A DNA stretch of 64,000 nt. Origin: Muricea muricata (taxonomy: Eukaryota > Cnidaria > Anthozoa > Malacalcyonacea > Plexauridae). Positions 1-12,541 of this stretch are shown one piece after another. The stretch is from contig OY979724.1 of NCBI GenBank assembly GCA_963855995.1, forward strand, positions 6,235,272-6,299,271, read 5' to 3'. The notes below the pieces were generated by a model. The model saw only the letters and a list, made by a program, of their open reading frames with translations. It was not told the origin of the DNA and did not search any database. Both the position numbers and the translations under genes were made by a program. Numbering within the stretch: the stretch's first letter is position 1; each line of letters starts with the position of its first letter.

Positions 1-36
1 ATTTGAAAGGGCATCAGTTTTTTTTTACTCACCCTG
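1..36. mobile_element. Right end of a mariner-type element
   Basis: The window opens in a T-rich stretch ending in CACCCTG followed by TA. This is the reverse complement of the CAGGGTG termini at 1809, 9623, 28636 and 57570. The sequence after the TA (TAAGAAATTTTTCATG) continues without a break in the other copies of the host repeat at 1445 and 40272, so an element inserted here at TA. The rest lies outside the window. Confidence 0.6.
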
Positions 37-38
37 TA

Positions 39-687
39 TAAGAAATTTTTCATGATGCAACGACACGCAGGGTGAATATGAAATAAGCAAACCTTTCAAA
101 TTTAATAATCATGCATAATAGGCATCATGGAGCTATATGTAAACTTGACAGCAATAATTGCTTTAAATAAATGGTACGTTCATAAAATTCTACGCACTTA
201 AACGCATGGAAAGTTAAGTTCCAACGGTATGAAACAAAAGAACTTAAGTGTAGTCCTCACTGCATGGTTAGCGACATAAGCATAAGCAAAATAACAAACT
301 TTAAGGATAAATTTTCCTCTGAGGTTTACAAAAACAAAGCAGAAAGAATTTTATTCTAAATTTGCTTTTGTTTTGCCATAGCTTATGCTCGTAGTCTTAT
401 GTTTGTGCTTATGCTTATGTCGATACTTATGTGCAAGCTTCGGTGGATATCTTTGTTTTGTTTTACCTTGTGCTTATTGTTATGTCGATTAATCTGAATT
501 TGAAAGGATTGATGTTTTTACGCTCATTTTCAGTACATGATTTGAATATATCACCTTAATCACTTGACGAAAATTCATAATTTCTCGTGTCGACCAATAC
601 GCAAGCGAGTTTATACGCGTTTAAGCAACCTTATCGTTCAGCTAATGAGGCTTTTCGTTCGTTTTCGTCAAGTTGTGCATGTTAACT
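39..687. mobile_element. TIR element, unit 1 (right part)
   Basis: This stretch matches 40272-40911 along its length and 1445-1808 over its first part. It ends in an inverted terminal repeat finishing GTTAACT at 687. It is the right portion of a non-autonomous DNA element of about 1.3 kb; its left part was displaced by the mariner-type insertion at 36-38. No coding capacity was recognised in this portion. The superfamily is not assigned. Confidence 0.7.
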
Positions 688-690
688 ATT

Positions 691-1808
691 AGTTAACATG
701 CACAACTTGACGAAAACGAACGAATATATTCAGTTATGTTGATGTCTATCACATATTTTATGCAAATTATACGAGTACTTTTGAAATTAGTTCAAACGCA
801 TAGGCACGTAGGCAGCCATGGCTGACGACTTATATGTGATTGAGGTACTTGTTGCTGAGCTAGATGTGGTTGGTAGGGATGTGGTTGAGCTGCTCGTTGC
901 TGAGGTGGACGCGGTTGGATGGGGTGTGGTTGACGTAGTGGTTGACGAAGAAATGGAACTTGTTGTTGGGGTAATGGCATTTGTATATGATCCTCATCGC
1001 ATGATATGCTTCCTGACGTTGCTCTAGATTTGCAAAATTTGCATATTCATTTCGTCCACTCTTTCCATCAGACCCCTGAAATATACACAAAATTGAATGG
1101 GTATTTTGTTTATACCTTTGCAAAAATCAATGTTTGATTACTCTACTTACTGCCTTACTTCACGATGAACGTAGTCTCGAACTCGCCTACGCACAGCATT
1201 GGTAACCAATGTGTGGTAACTGCTCAATTCGGGATTTCTTTTAATACCATTGACTATAATATCCCACAAAGCGCCGTGTTGCCGATATTGCTCTGCAATG
1301 ATAAGCCTTCCTTCTGCGTTTCCAATCTTTACTCTTGGTCGTGGAGGCATTGCTAGAAACTTGTTATCTTACTAAACATGTGGATTGTCCGTAACCTCCC
1401 AAGGGTTTAAAAATTTCCATGAGCTTCGTAATCAACTAGCCAGCATAAGAAATTTTTCATGATGCAACGACACGCAGAGTGAATATAAAGTAAGTAAGCC
1501 CTTTCAAATTTAATAACCATGCATAATTGGCATCATGCAGCTATATGTAAATTTGACAGCAATAATTGCTTTAAATAAATGGTTCATAAAATTTTACGCT
1601 CTTAAACGCATGGAAAGTTAAGTTCCAACCGTATGAAAGAAAAGAACTTAAGTCTAGTCCTCACTAGCGACATAAGCATAAGCAAAAAAAACAAACTTTA
1701 AGCCAGTTTAAGGAAAAAAAATTTTCTGAGGCTTACAAAAACAAAGCAGAAAGAATTTGCTTTTGAATTTGCTTTTGTTTTGCCATAGCTTAAGCTCGTA
1801 GTCTTATA
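691..1808. mobile_element. TIR element, unit 2 (truncated at right)
   Basis: It begins AGTTAACATGCACAACTTGA, the inverted complement of the end of unit 1, only three bases (ATT) after it. It carries the minus-strand small gene described below, then repeats the start of unit 1 from about 1445. It is cut at 1808 by a CAGGGTGTCCC mariner-type end. The other copy, at 32892-40911, shows the same order, so the two units here lie head to tail. Confidence 0.7.
860..1350 (-). CDS. Putative two-exon protein of the TIR element
   Basis: Reading minus, an ATG at 1350 opens a 64-codon exon (1159-1350) that ends at a GTAAGG donor in phase 0. A TTTCAG acceptor precedes 1075, and the frame then stays open to a stop at 860, for about 135 aa. 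Exon 1 is basic and helix-like (starts MPPRPRVKIGNAEG, ends RRRVRDYVHRE). Exon 2 is low-complexity: Asn/His-rich in this frame, Pro/Gln-rich in the neighbouring frame, which is also open from 980 and in the second copy at 33113-33325. I do not recognise the family. The AcademH transposon interrupts exon 1 in the second copy. It may be an element-encoded accessory protein or a chance ORF. Confidence 0.35.
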
Positions 1809-1840
1809 CAGGGTGTCCCAAAAAAACCAAAAACTATTGA
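1809..1840. mobile_element. Left end of a mariner-type element
   Basis: CAGGGTGTCCCAAAAAAACC directly follows a TA that in the sister repeat (about 399) continues into GTTTGTGCTTATG. The terminus resembles Tc1/mariner ends. No matching right end was found nearby, so the inner boundary is unknown. Confidence 0.45.
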
Positions 1841-1917
1841 AAATGATCTATTGTTAGAATTTCAATGCCTAGCACTAATTCTAACGTACGTATTTTGAAA
1901 GTTGGTTTAAGGTTGTG

Positions 1918-2066
1918 TGAACGTCGGCTAAACGTTGCCTGAACGTTGTAATAACGTCGTAATCTAACTTTAGCCCCAACGTTGTCACAACGTTCCTACG
2001 AGTTCACAAAAAACGTTGACACAACGTTGATCACGACGTTATATAAACGTTCGGCGAACGTGATTG
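1918..2066. repeat. AACGTT-rich cluster
   Basis: About ten AACGTT or AACGTC-type hexamers, several in the form CAACGTTG, lie within 150 bp. Spacing is irregular, so this is not a clean tandem array. Confidence 0.55.
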
Positions 2067-3085
2067 TGCTACTGTCTTAGTCGGTTAAATGCTCCGTCAA
2101 TATTATTTAAGAAATGTTCAAAACTTAACATATACTTCGTTCACTTCTTAGTAAAACTTAATATCTCTATATATTTAACTCAATTTCAATGTTTGACTTT
2201 GCATGACTTTAAGAAAATTTACAATACTAAATTTTTATGATGTAAAACTTTTATTAGCTGACCGCGCGAAATATGCCTGCAAATGATTGACGTAAATACC
2301 TCAAACCTGTAGGCGTGCAGGTACAAAGTTTGTACACTACTGGAATTTTCCTTATCTAAATGAATCCGAGCACCTTTGTATCAAACATTGTCATTGAGCA
2401 GTCCAAGTATAATTAGTTATCCTGTGATCCCAAATGGGAATGATAATTGGCATGCTTGTGCAAGATACAAACTTTATTTACTTTATTTGTTCTCGTCTTT
2501 ATCTGTTGACGCATATATTGTTTATCTTGCTTAGAGAACTTAACTTGGCTATTTCTATATCAATATACTAACAGTTATATATATGCCATCAATTAAAAGT
2601 ACTATTATTAATATTATGAACATATTTAATATTGAAGATCAGAAACCTAATAACACATCAGTAACCGTAATATGGGACAGGCCAAAAAAACATCCTACAC
2701 TATTTTATCTGACACACTTATATATATGTTTACACATAACCCGTTTAAGAGACAAAAAGGCGTGTTATATTAACACACTTATTTCCGAAAGTGTATATAG
2801 ATTTGCACAGCAGATAACTAATTCAAAGATTTAATTTTGATCAATAGATCGACCAACAATTGAGTACGTATAAGTAAGTATGAGATAGATAGGAGATTCT
2901 ACCTGGTCTAAAACCTCGGACAAAATATTGTTTACAGCTTCACACGCACGCACGCACACACACACAACATTAACATTTAATGTTTTGGTTCAAAGTTAGA
3001 AAGAGCGAATTTTTTCCCACTCTTGCAAACTCCTATTGTCAGCAAACACTTTACTGTGGGGTGTGGGTAATCTTACAAATAATAA
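2067..3085. other. No gene recognised
   Basis: AT-rich sequence with a short CACACG/CA run at about 2940-2966. The longest ORF (2583-2834) has no recognisable motif and no support beyond its length. Confidence 0.5.
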
Positions 3086-3245
3086 GTTCCTTGTATGTTT
3101 GCATGGTGAATATCAAATTAAAATCTAATTTTATCAAAATAAAATATAATTGCATTATTACTAGCACTGATGAAGATCTGAGCTTACGGATCGAAAGCTT
3201 TTCGATACTAAATTTACGTAGTGTTTCCACAAAATTATATTTTTA
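3086..3245. repeat. Dispersed repeat, possibly a Penelope-type terminus
   Basis: Segments beginning AATAAGTTCCTTGTATG and ending GTGTTTCCACAAAATTATAT recur at 52365-52480. Between them is CACTGATGAAGATCTGAG followed by GGATCGAAAG, which resembles the decayed ribozyme-like motif of some Penelope termini. The pairing is poor, so only the repeat status is firm. Confidence 0.4.
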
Positions 3246-3449
3246 AATTACCTTATTTCAAAATTATCTTACAAATTTTGTAATATATATTATAAATGCA
3301 GTGTGTAAAAACGTAATAACAAATAGATAAGAAAAAACAAAAGATAAGTTTTTGATGTGATTGTATTCATTTTTATTTTCTCACATTCATTTTTCTACTT
3401 CTATATCTTTGAAGTATCCAAGCAGTGGTGTTTTATTTATGGTTTCTTA

Positions 3450-5087
3450 TCAAGGAATGGGTCCTGTTGGACACGGCCTTTTGATTGGATAGAGCATTTG
3501 TCGACGAGGGCAACACTGATATCTACTTGGATTGTAGACTTGCCCGCCACAACATCGGTATCTACCACTAGATCTTGCAAAAATTCTGCGTCCGCAGCAG
3601 ATATGTGTTGTTGGATTGTAAGCTTCTCTGCCGCAACAACGGATTTTCCCACCAGCTTTTGAAGAAATTTTACCACCACAGCATATAAATAGTGTTGGGT
3701 TGTAAGCTGTTGTTCCACAGCAACGGGTATTACTACGACTCGAGATTTTTCCACCACAGCATATCTGTGTCGTTGGATTGTAAGGGTTGCCACGGCAACA
3801 CCTGGTGGTGGTTTTTGGGAAGATTCGAAATCCACAACATATTCTTGTTCTTGCATTGTAGGGAATCGCTCCACAACAAAGAAATCCGCTGCCCGGAGGA
3901 ACTGGAAAAAATACTCCGGAGCAACATATTCCGCTTTGTTCGTTGTTATCACAACCAAATTCAGGTAATTGACGACGGATCTTTGATTTTTGCTGGTCGA
4001 TACTGATGTCATTGTTTCCTAAAAATAATTTAAAAAAATAAAATTACCGTATTATTATTATTATTTGCCATTATTTTGTTTATTCTATTCTATTCTATTC
4101 CATTCCATTCCATTCCATTCCATTCCATTCCATTCCATTCCATTCCATTCCATTCCATTCCATTCCATTCCATTCCATTCCATTCCATTCCATTCCATTC
4201 CATTCCATTCCATTCCATTCCATTCCATTCCATTCCATTCCATTCCATTCTATTCTATTCTATTCTATTCTATTCTATTCTATTCTACACTTTCCTTTCT
4301 TAAATCATGAATGATTTACAATGAACGTTTTCACTAATAAGATCATCTCAGTTCTGTCATGTGAATGTGCTTTTCGCAACTCGTTCTTTATCAGGTATAA
4401 AACGCTCGGCTGAACCGCACACTCCTGCTCGTGTTTTAAATATTACATAAAGTACTATTCAAAAAAGCACGATTCTTCAACTATGTGAAATTGAATGCAG
4501 TTATTGCAATTAAGGAACGCAACATCAAACATTCATGTACTAATCGCCTAACTTGGGTAGGTACACCTTGGGGCAGGTAAAGAAGATGATTAGGAATTTT
4601 GTATACAATATAGCATTGTAACTTAGCTGCTTTCTGTACTGAATGCTTTCTATTAACGGCCTTATCTAGGTCTTTCATACATAACTGACTTATAACTTTT
4701 TTTAAAATAGATCGTTCAAAATGCGATTTACCACGCCATCTAGCAGTCGATTGTTTAGCTCCATGCAGTATTGGTATAATTTTGTAGAAGTGCCCTGTTT
4801 CCCTCCCTCATGGGCACGACAGAATCACGTACGGGAAAAAAACTGCTGGAGCTGGACAAGTTCTTGCAGTTGTGCTTATATAGGAAAAGGTAATGCATGA
4901 CATTACTAAGCTGCCTGGTAGCTCACCACAGCTTATATTTAAATCGAAATATTTTGAAACGACCATACCATTTAAACACGCAGAACTTATTACACAAGCT
5001 GGTTTATAACAATCCTGAACATTTCAAGTTACCTGTAGATCCTACGATGAAGATTGTGGAAAACAACAGCGAAAGTTTTGTCAACAT
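3450..5087 (-). CDS. Galaxin-like secreted di-cysteine protein A
   Basis: Two exons on the minus strand. Exon 1 (5033-5087) encodes a signal peptide starting MLTKLSLLFSTIFIVG and ends ACAG/GTAACT. Exon 2 (3450-4018) follows a TTTTTAG acceptor and is open to a TGA; the join is in phase, giving about 207 aa. After a short linker with a dibasic KIRR (residues 31-34), the rest is a tandem array with 11 CC doublets alternating with YNP-type turns (for example RCCGTTAYNPTLFICC), ending in a Pro/Cys tail. This pattern is that of galaxins and galaxin-like proteins, extracellular proteins known from coral skeletons and other invertebrates. A longer ORF on the same strand (3437-4012) is an out-of-frame shadow. 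Gene B is a paralogue with the same intron position. The galaxin-like class is fairly secure; a biomineral role is not shown. Confidence 0.85.
4081..4287. repeat. (CCATT)n / (CTATT)n pentamer microsatellite
   Basis: About 200 bp of uninterrupted ATTCC pentamers with ATTCT variants at both ends. It lies in the single intron of galaxin-like gene A and is absent from the intron of gene B. Confidence 0.97.
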
Positions 5088-7885
5088 TTTAGCTTCGAAT
5101 TTTTTTTGTGACTTCTTTTTTGATTTCTTCTTGATTGTTGTGCGCTGTATTCAACGTAGAACGAATTTAAATTTGCCTTTTTGTCCTTGGCGAGTTTATA
5201 CAGAACAAAGATGAACCATGTTTGATATTGAATATGACATTGACAAAGGGGAGGTTTTAAACGAAATATTAGCTTTAGTAATGTTCACGCGAAGATTTTA
5301 GAGTACAAGCATCAAACACTTAAGCTTAATAAAAGTAACGATTAAATCCATAGAAATTGTATACAATCATATACACAAATGAAACTTGAAATAAACAAGT
5401 TGTACAATACTCATATCACCTAAACAAAGGCATATATTTCCTTGACAAAATCTTGACAAGTGAAGATTGAGATTGGCAGTTTTAATATTGGCACCAACAG
5501 CACTTCCCTCGCGATACTAATTCTAGTACATACTTTTACTGTTTGGTAACTCCTAAAAAAGGGAACTTATGTCTTATTAAATTATATAATAATTATATAA
5601 TAAATGATAAATAGTATTTATTACCAATACAAAATAAAGTAATAAGTATAGGTAATCTTGCGATGAAAAATTGCGCACTTCAAGTGTTCAAGATATATAA
5701 AGCTTCTAACGCGCTTTATCCAGCTCTTATAAGGACAAATTTGAAAGTCATCAACACAATATTTTCTCTTTTGGCCAAAATATCTGAGCTTCACTCCGTA
5801 TTTCATGCAGTACTTTTGGTTTAGCACTACCTTTTCACCAATTTGTTTGTTTTGGGAAAATCATTAATTGCGTACTGCGTTGCAATTGATGAAACAATTG
5901 TTCGGCATCCTGTAATTTTCTCATCCCAATAATAATACTAGTATTGCTGAGGTGTTAACCTGAAAGTGCAAATTAAACGTTATGCATTACATACTACATA
6001 GTGTCATCATGCAATATACAGTAATATGAAATGACGTTACTGTTTTAACCTTGTGGGACTTACACTAAAATGATTCATGCCTTGGCCAACTGAAGTTGGG
6101 AGGTGAATGTTAAGACTAATAAGTATTAATTTCTATTGGCCTTTTTGACTGAAATATATCAAATCCAAACTATAGACATATAATTGGATAAAATGGATCA
6201 CCGAAGTACGTTTAGTTTTAATTAACCGTCATAATAGACAGGTGATGGATGTAGAGTTAGATAATCCTCCATAATATGGTGTTATGTCCATCACCCATTA
6301 AGTTAGACTAGCAATACTCAAAACACTCTGTGATGTTGGTAAAAAATACGAGTAGTGTAATATGACGTCATAATTGTTCCGTTGCTATATGGACAATGGG
6401 TAGATGATATCCAATATTGGATATGAAACAGAGAAAGAGAACGTTTCAAGTTTTAAATAGATATTAAAAACATTAATCACAGATTAATTAAAGTTCATTT
6501 CTCAAGATGTTAGAAGTTTCCAGATAAACGACACGCTATACCTCGTATATTTCTTAAAAAGGAACCATTTATTTTTTAACTCTACGTAACATATTCCTCC
6601 ATGGTCGATATAACTACGGTATGATATGACGTCACAATTATTACTCGTGACTTTTATAACATAAAGAAAAACAGACAATTGAGATTTTTTACGACAAGAA
6701 TTTTAATAATTTGACTGATATGAATCAGTCATATTTAATCTATATTAAGCCTCTAAGTACAATTGATATCTGTAGGTCTTTAGTTCTGAAATAGATATCA
6801 AGCGACATATTTCTGTGTAATAATTGATATATACAAAAGAGTGCTCAGTGACACATAGACAGAGCGGAACGTATAGTCACAAAATACCTTAAAACTTACC
6901 GCTACAGTGCGCTTTAAGGGCAGTGCTCGCAACATACCATTAAACTGAGAAATATTCTGCCCATGAATGTAACAGATGTATTTTGATGAAAATTCCATAT
7001 GACTTGTTCCTGTTAGGTCATATATGAAATTTCTGTGCATGCATGCACATGTAATTTTAAAATATTTGTAAAAAGGTTCACGTTTTGGCAAAATACCAAC
7101 AATAAGGTGAGTTTTCTGTAATGGATCAATATTATCCTTCATGCACGCATGCATGACATCTTCGAGAAGGACGCTGAGACCATATTGTCGTTAAAAAGTT
7201 TCCGCATACAACGACTAAAAATGACCCACAAAAACATCACTTAAAGAAAAATTACAGTGTCCCATATCCTTTTTAAGCCTGTTTCTCTTCTTTCGAATGA
7301 TATTCCCTTTTAGGAATTAAGATGAATATAATAAATTATTTTTAGCTCAAGCACAACTGTCACACTGTTAAACTGACACAAGGTACGATATAATATGTAA
7401 ATTACATATACATATATGAATCACATAGATTTCTTTATTATAAAGTACAGATGTATATATGTAAGATGTTTGATATCAATACGTTTAGGGGGTAACAGAA
7501 ACCTAAATCACCTGTTTTTTCCCATGTCATTCCTGCTAAATATTTTTAATTGTATACATTTACATTTTTTCGTAACGGCGACCAAACTTTCTTATTGCCC
7601 TCCACCTTTGTTATTTCTCAAGAAAACGCAATGCCATCTGTATCTATTTCAAGTACTCCAATCATAAGCTATGTATGACTCACATCTTTTCACAAAGATT
7701 AGAAAGTTTTATGACTTATATCTTCTGCGGTTTTACCCAGCTATACATAATATATATAATTACTATATACGCATTTTCCTTTCTAAGTGTTTTTTCTCGA
7801 ATCAACAAAGACAAATTGAGTTTTACGCACTTCGGCGATCGTCAGGCAACTGACAGATTATGTTTAATTATTCATGTATATACGA
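5088..7885. other. Intergenic region between the galaxin-like copies
   Basis: AT-rich with no convincing gene. The part just above 5087 resembles the flank of gene B (12542 onward), and both would hold the promoter and 5' leader of the minus-strand genes. ORFs up to 118 aa (6798-7154, minus) have no recognisable motif; that one overlaps CATGCATGCA-type short palindromes at 7038 and 7141. Confidence 0.5.
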
Positions 7886-8460
<575 letters not shown>

Positions 8461-8528
8461 TATCTATATAACCGCTCTACGGCTGTGTATCGAGCACTCT
8501 CTTTTTTTGTCGAAAAACAACACTTGCG

Positions 8529-9622
<1,094 letters not shown>

Positions 9623-9625
<3 letters not shown>

Positions 9626-10403
9626 GGTGTATAAAAAAAGTAGACAATTTTGAAACGGCTCTCAATCTCGCGAAGCAGCTTGAAGTATGAAGTTTTTTAT
9701 TAATATACGTTGCTTGGGTACTTACGGTGTAGAATAAATGAAAATATTCTAAAATTTAAATGTTTCAAACCCATGGGTGTGCGTATTTTGAAACACATTA
9801 AAAATGGCTTGTGCACGAAATTTAAAGGCTTAAAAGTAATTTTGAGTCGGTAGGTAGAAAGTATGTTAGGTGTTTTATTGCTGTTCAAAATTTCAAGAAA
9901 TTTGATTGAGTTTAAGCCACTCAAAACGTCGTGCGAACGTATATTTTTCTCAATAAGAATCGTTTTTCTGAAGAAATGTTCTAATTTTAATTAAATGTCC
10001 CATGGAAGTTGTATGCAAATTAGGTAAATACATAAATTAAACGCATGTTTAATGCTAATTTTGCTAAAAATATGGGAGTTCGCGCGACGTTTTGAATGAC
10101 TTACACTCGAGCAAATTTTCTGAAATTTTGTACAGCAATGCAACACCCGACAAATGTTCCATCTATCAAGTCAAAATTACTTTTAAGCATTTAAGTTTTG
10201 TGCGCAAGGCATGTTTAAATGCTGTAAAAGACAGAACCCCCCGGGTACTGAAGTTTTAAATTTCTCATGTTTCCGGTTTATTCTGGATTATAAGTACCAA
10301 AACAATTCATTTTAAATAAAAAACATAAAAAACATCGTACATTGAGGCGCTTTGCGGGACAGAGAGCGATTTCAGATTTGTCTACTTTTTTTTATACACC
10401 CTG
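9623..10403. mobile_element. Palindromic mariner-type MITE, copy 1
   Basis: A 781-bp element flanked by TA. The left end is CATGGTGTATAAAAAAAGTA (first GG changed to TG) and the right end finishes TATACACCCTG. A second copy at 57570-58349 matches along its length. The two halves are diverged inverted copies of each other (for example CAAAACGTCGTGCGAAC near 9920 against GTTCGCGCGACGTTTTG near 10079). The 75-85 aa ORF in both copies is probably non-coding. Confidence 0.85.
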
Positions 10404-10911
10404 TATATACTCACGCTACTCAAACCGCCCCGCATTCATCACCCTAAAGGACCATAAAAACAACTTCAAGTCCACGACTCCCTGTTCATATTAATTCAAA
10501 TTAAGTCCTTATTAACTAACAACTTGTCTTTTTGTTCAGGAGAAAAACAAGATCACCTAAAGCTAAATCACACACTGACGCCCAAAACTTACACGTTACA
10601 CCCATGTTATGCCCCTGCTGCCCCCAGACCGGCTACATATAAACGAACAACTTGTCTTTTTGCACAGGAGAATAACATTTATATATTTTACCTAGAGCAA
10701 TTTTGTAATGTTTTTAATATTATTATATAGACAAACGTTGGCACAAACGAATAAAATATTCAGCAGCTAGTCTAGTTTAATTGTATTTATTTAAGTATAA
10801 CTAATCGCCTATTTTCGTATATATATCAAAAAATTACAATTATTGGTTATTTTGACCAATCTGTTCTAACTGTTCAGGTAAGTATTTATTTTTTTGACTC
10901 TATATTCCTTG
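10404..10911. other. No gene; short direct repeat
   Basis: A repeat of CAACTTGTCTTTTTG followed by CAGGAGAA occurs at 10520 and 10647. It resembles splice acceptors, but no supported exon follows. Confidence 0.4.
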
Positions 10912-12541
10912 TTAGAAATCTCTAGCACGTGGACACGGAGCATTGATAGTTACAACATATGGTCGCGTTTGACGAGGTCTGCAACATTTATGGGTACTTG
11001 GATTGTAGGTTTCACGGCCACAACATCTGGTTCTGCCAGATGTTATTAAAGAAACGAATCCACAACATATGTGTGTTTTTGGATTGTAAGCTTCTGCGAC
11101 GCAACAACTAACTTTTCCACCAGCTTTTAAAGATATTTTAAAAATACAGCATATGGCCAATGTTGGGTTGTAAGCTGCTCCGCCACAACAACGGCTTTTA
11201 CCAAGACTCTTGGATGAGATTTTTCCATCACAGCATATATGTGTCCTTGGGTTGTAAGCTTCTATACCACAACAGCTAGTTCGTCCGCCAGCTTTAGGTG
11301 AGATTTTTCTGTTACGACAGCATAATTGTGTCGCTGGATTGTAAGCAACTCCGGAACAACATCTAGTAACACTTTTTGGAAACCTTTGATTTCCACAGCA
11401 TATTTCTGTTCTTGGATTGAAGATACCCATTCCACAACAAAGATATAGGCCGGGAGGAATTACCCATACCATTCCGCGGCAGCATATTCCGGTTAGTTCG
11501 TCAAAGTCGCCACAATCATTCAACTGACGACGAATACTTGATTTTTGTTGGTCGGCAATGACGCCATTGCTTCCTAAAATATTATTTAAAAATTATGACT
11601 GTTTTGTGATAATAATATTATGATGCACTTGTGCATCCGTTTATCCATAGAATTATAAAGTACTGTTCAAAGAATACAACTGTCCAACTATTTGATCAAT
11701 TAATTGCATGCATTTTGAGAGGGTGAAATGTGAATAAGGCAGATGGGTTCGATCACACTTGTTACAGAACTTGTTATACGGATCCAACTTACTTATGAAA
11801 CTTCAAGAAATGAAAAATTAGGTCTAAAACGATCAACCTGTATTTCGGATTTTTTGAAAGGAAGATAGATGCAAATAGGGTTAAGCTTTCCTCTATTTTT
11901 TTTCAAACCGAAAACTACTTAATGTTACGAAAACCAGTTCAATGTGAAACTAGTTCAATATGAAAACCAGTTATAATGAAAACTAGTTCAGTAACGATTA
12001 ATGACCTAATAACGATCAGTTTGACAGGGATATGATAAAATTTCGAATAACACTAGTGTAGATAACAGTTCTTTGCAAGGTGTAACAGATTCCAGTGATT
12101 CAATACATTGAAACAGCGACTTCGAATCCGTACACAAAATTTCATGGTACTACAACAGAACTACATCATAGTGTATTGCTTCAAAGTTAAAGAAAGGATA
12201 TTAGTGGTCGGGCATTCCGACCATTTACATTGACCACTTACCACACCAGGCCAGCTTCTGAATTATTTGGTTTTCAAGCATAAGTGTGATGGGATATAGC
12301 TAGCATGGCGGCACTCCTAACATGTGGTTACGCCCAGTTTTCTATACGTCTGTACATTCGCCTCGTTCTTTGTGTTGTAAATTAGTGAGTTTGATTAAAG
12401 CATCTTCCGTTCTATTTTATTCTATGATTTTCGAGACTATCAAAACGTTAACAACATAACAATTTTGGATAATGTCATTACGTTACCTGTAGATCCAACG
12501 ATAAAGATTGTGGAAAACAACAGCAAAAGTTTTGTGAACAT
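10912..12541 (-). CDS. Galaxin-like secreted di-cysteine protein B
   Basis: Same structure as gene A. Exon 1 (12487-12541) encodes a signal peptide starting MFTKLLLLFSTIFIVG and ends ACAG/GTAACG. Exon 2 (10912-11573) follows a TTTTAG acceptor in the same phase and ends in TAA, about 238 aa. The linker keeps IRRQL at residues 32-36. The repeat region has 13 CC doublets with intervening YNP turns (for example RCCGGAAYNPTLAICC), one two-doublet module more than gene A, and ends in a Cys/Pro/Arg tail. Signal peptide and lack of membrane segments indicate secretion. The conserved intron, leader and linker show that A and B arose by local duplication about 7.5 kb apart. Expression is not shown. Confidence 0.87.

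Noticed and set aside
3160-3205. Second hammerhead-like motif (CTGATGAAGATC ... GGATCGAAAG)
   Set aside because: Stem III and the cleavage triplet cannot be formed with acceptable pairing; kept only as part of a repeat.
3437-4012. 191-aa minus ORF beginning MTSVSTSKNQ
   Set aside because: It overlaps galaxin-like exon 2 in another frame; the shifted frame has the CC/YNP repeats, correct splice phase and a paralogue.
4065-4310. Two overlapping plus ORFs of about 80 aa
   Set aside because: Translations of the ATTCC pentamer repeat inside the galaxin-like A intron.
9700-9924. 74-aa ORF conserved in both copies of the palindromic MITE
   Set aside because: Low-complexity with no motif; conservation follows from repeat copies, and the element has no promoter or splice evidence.
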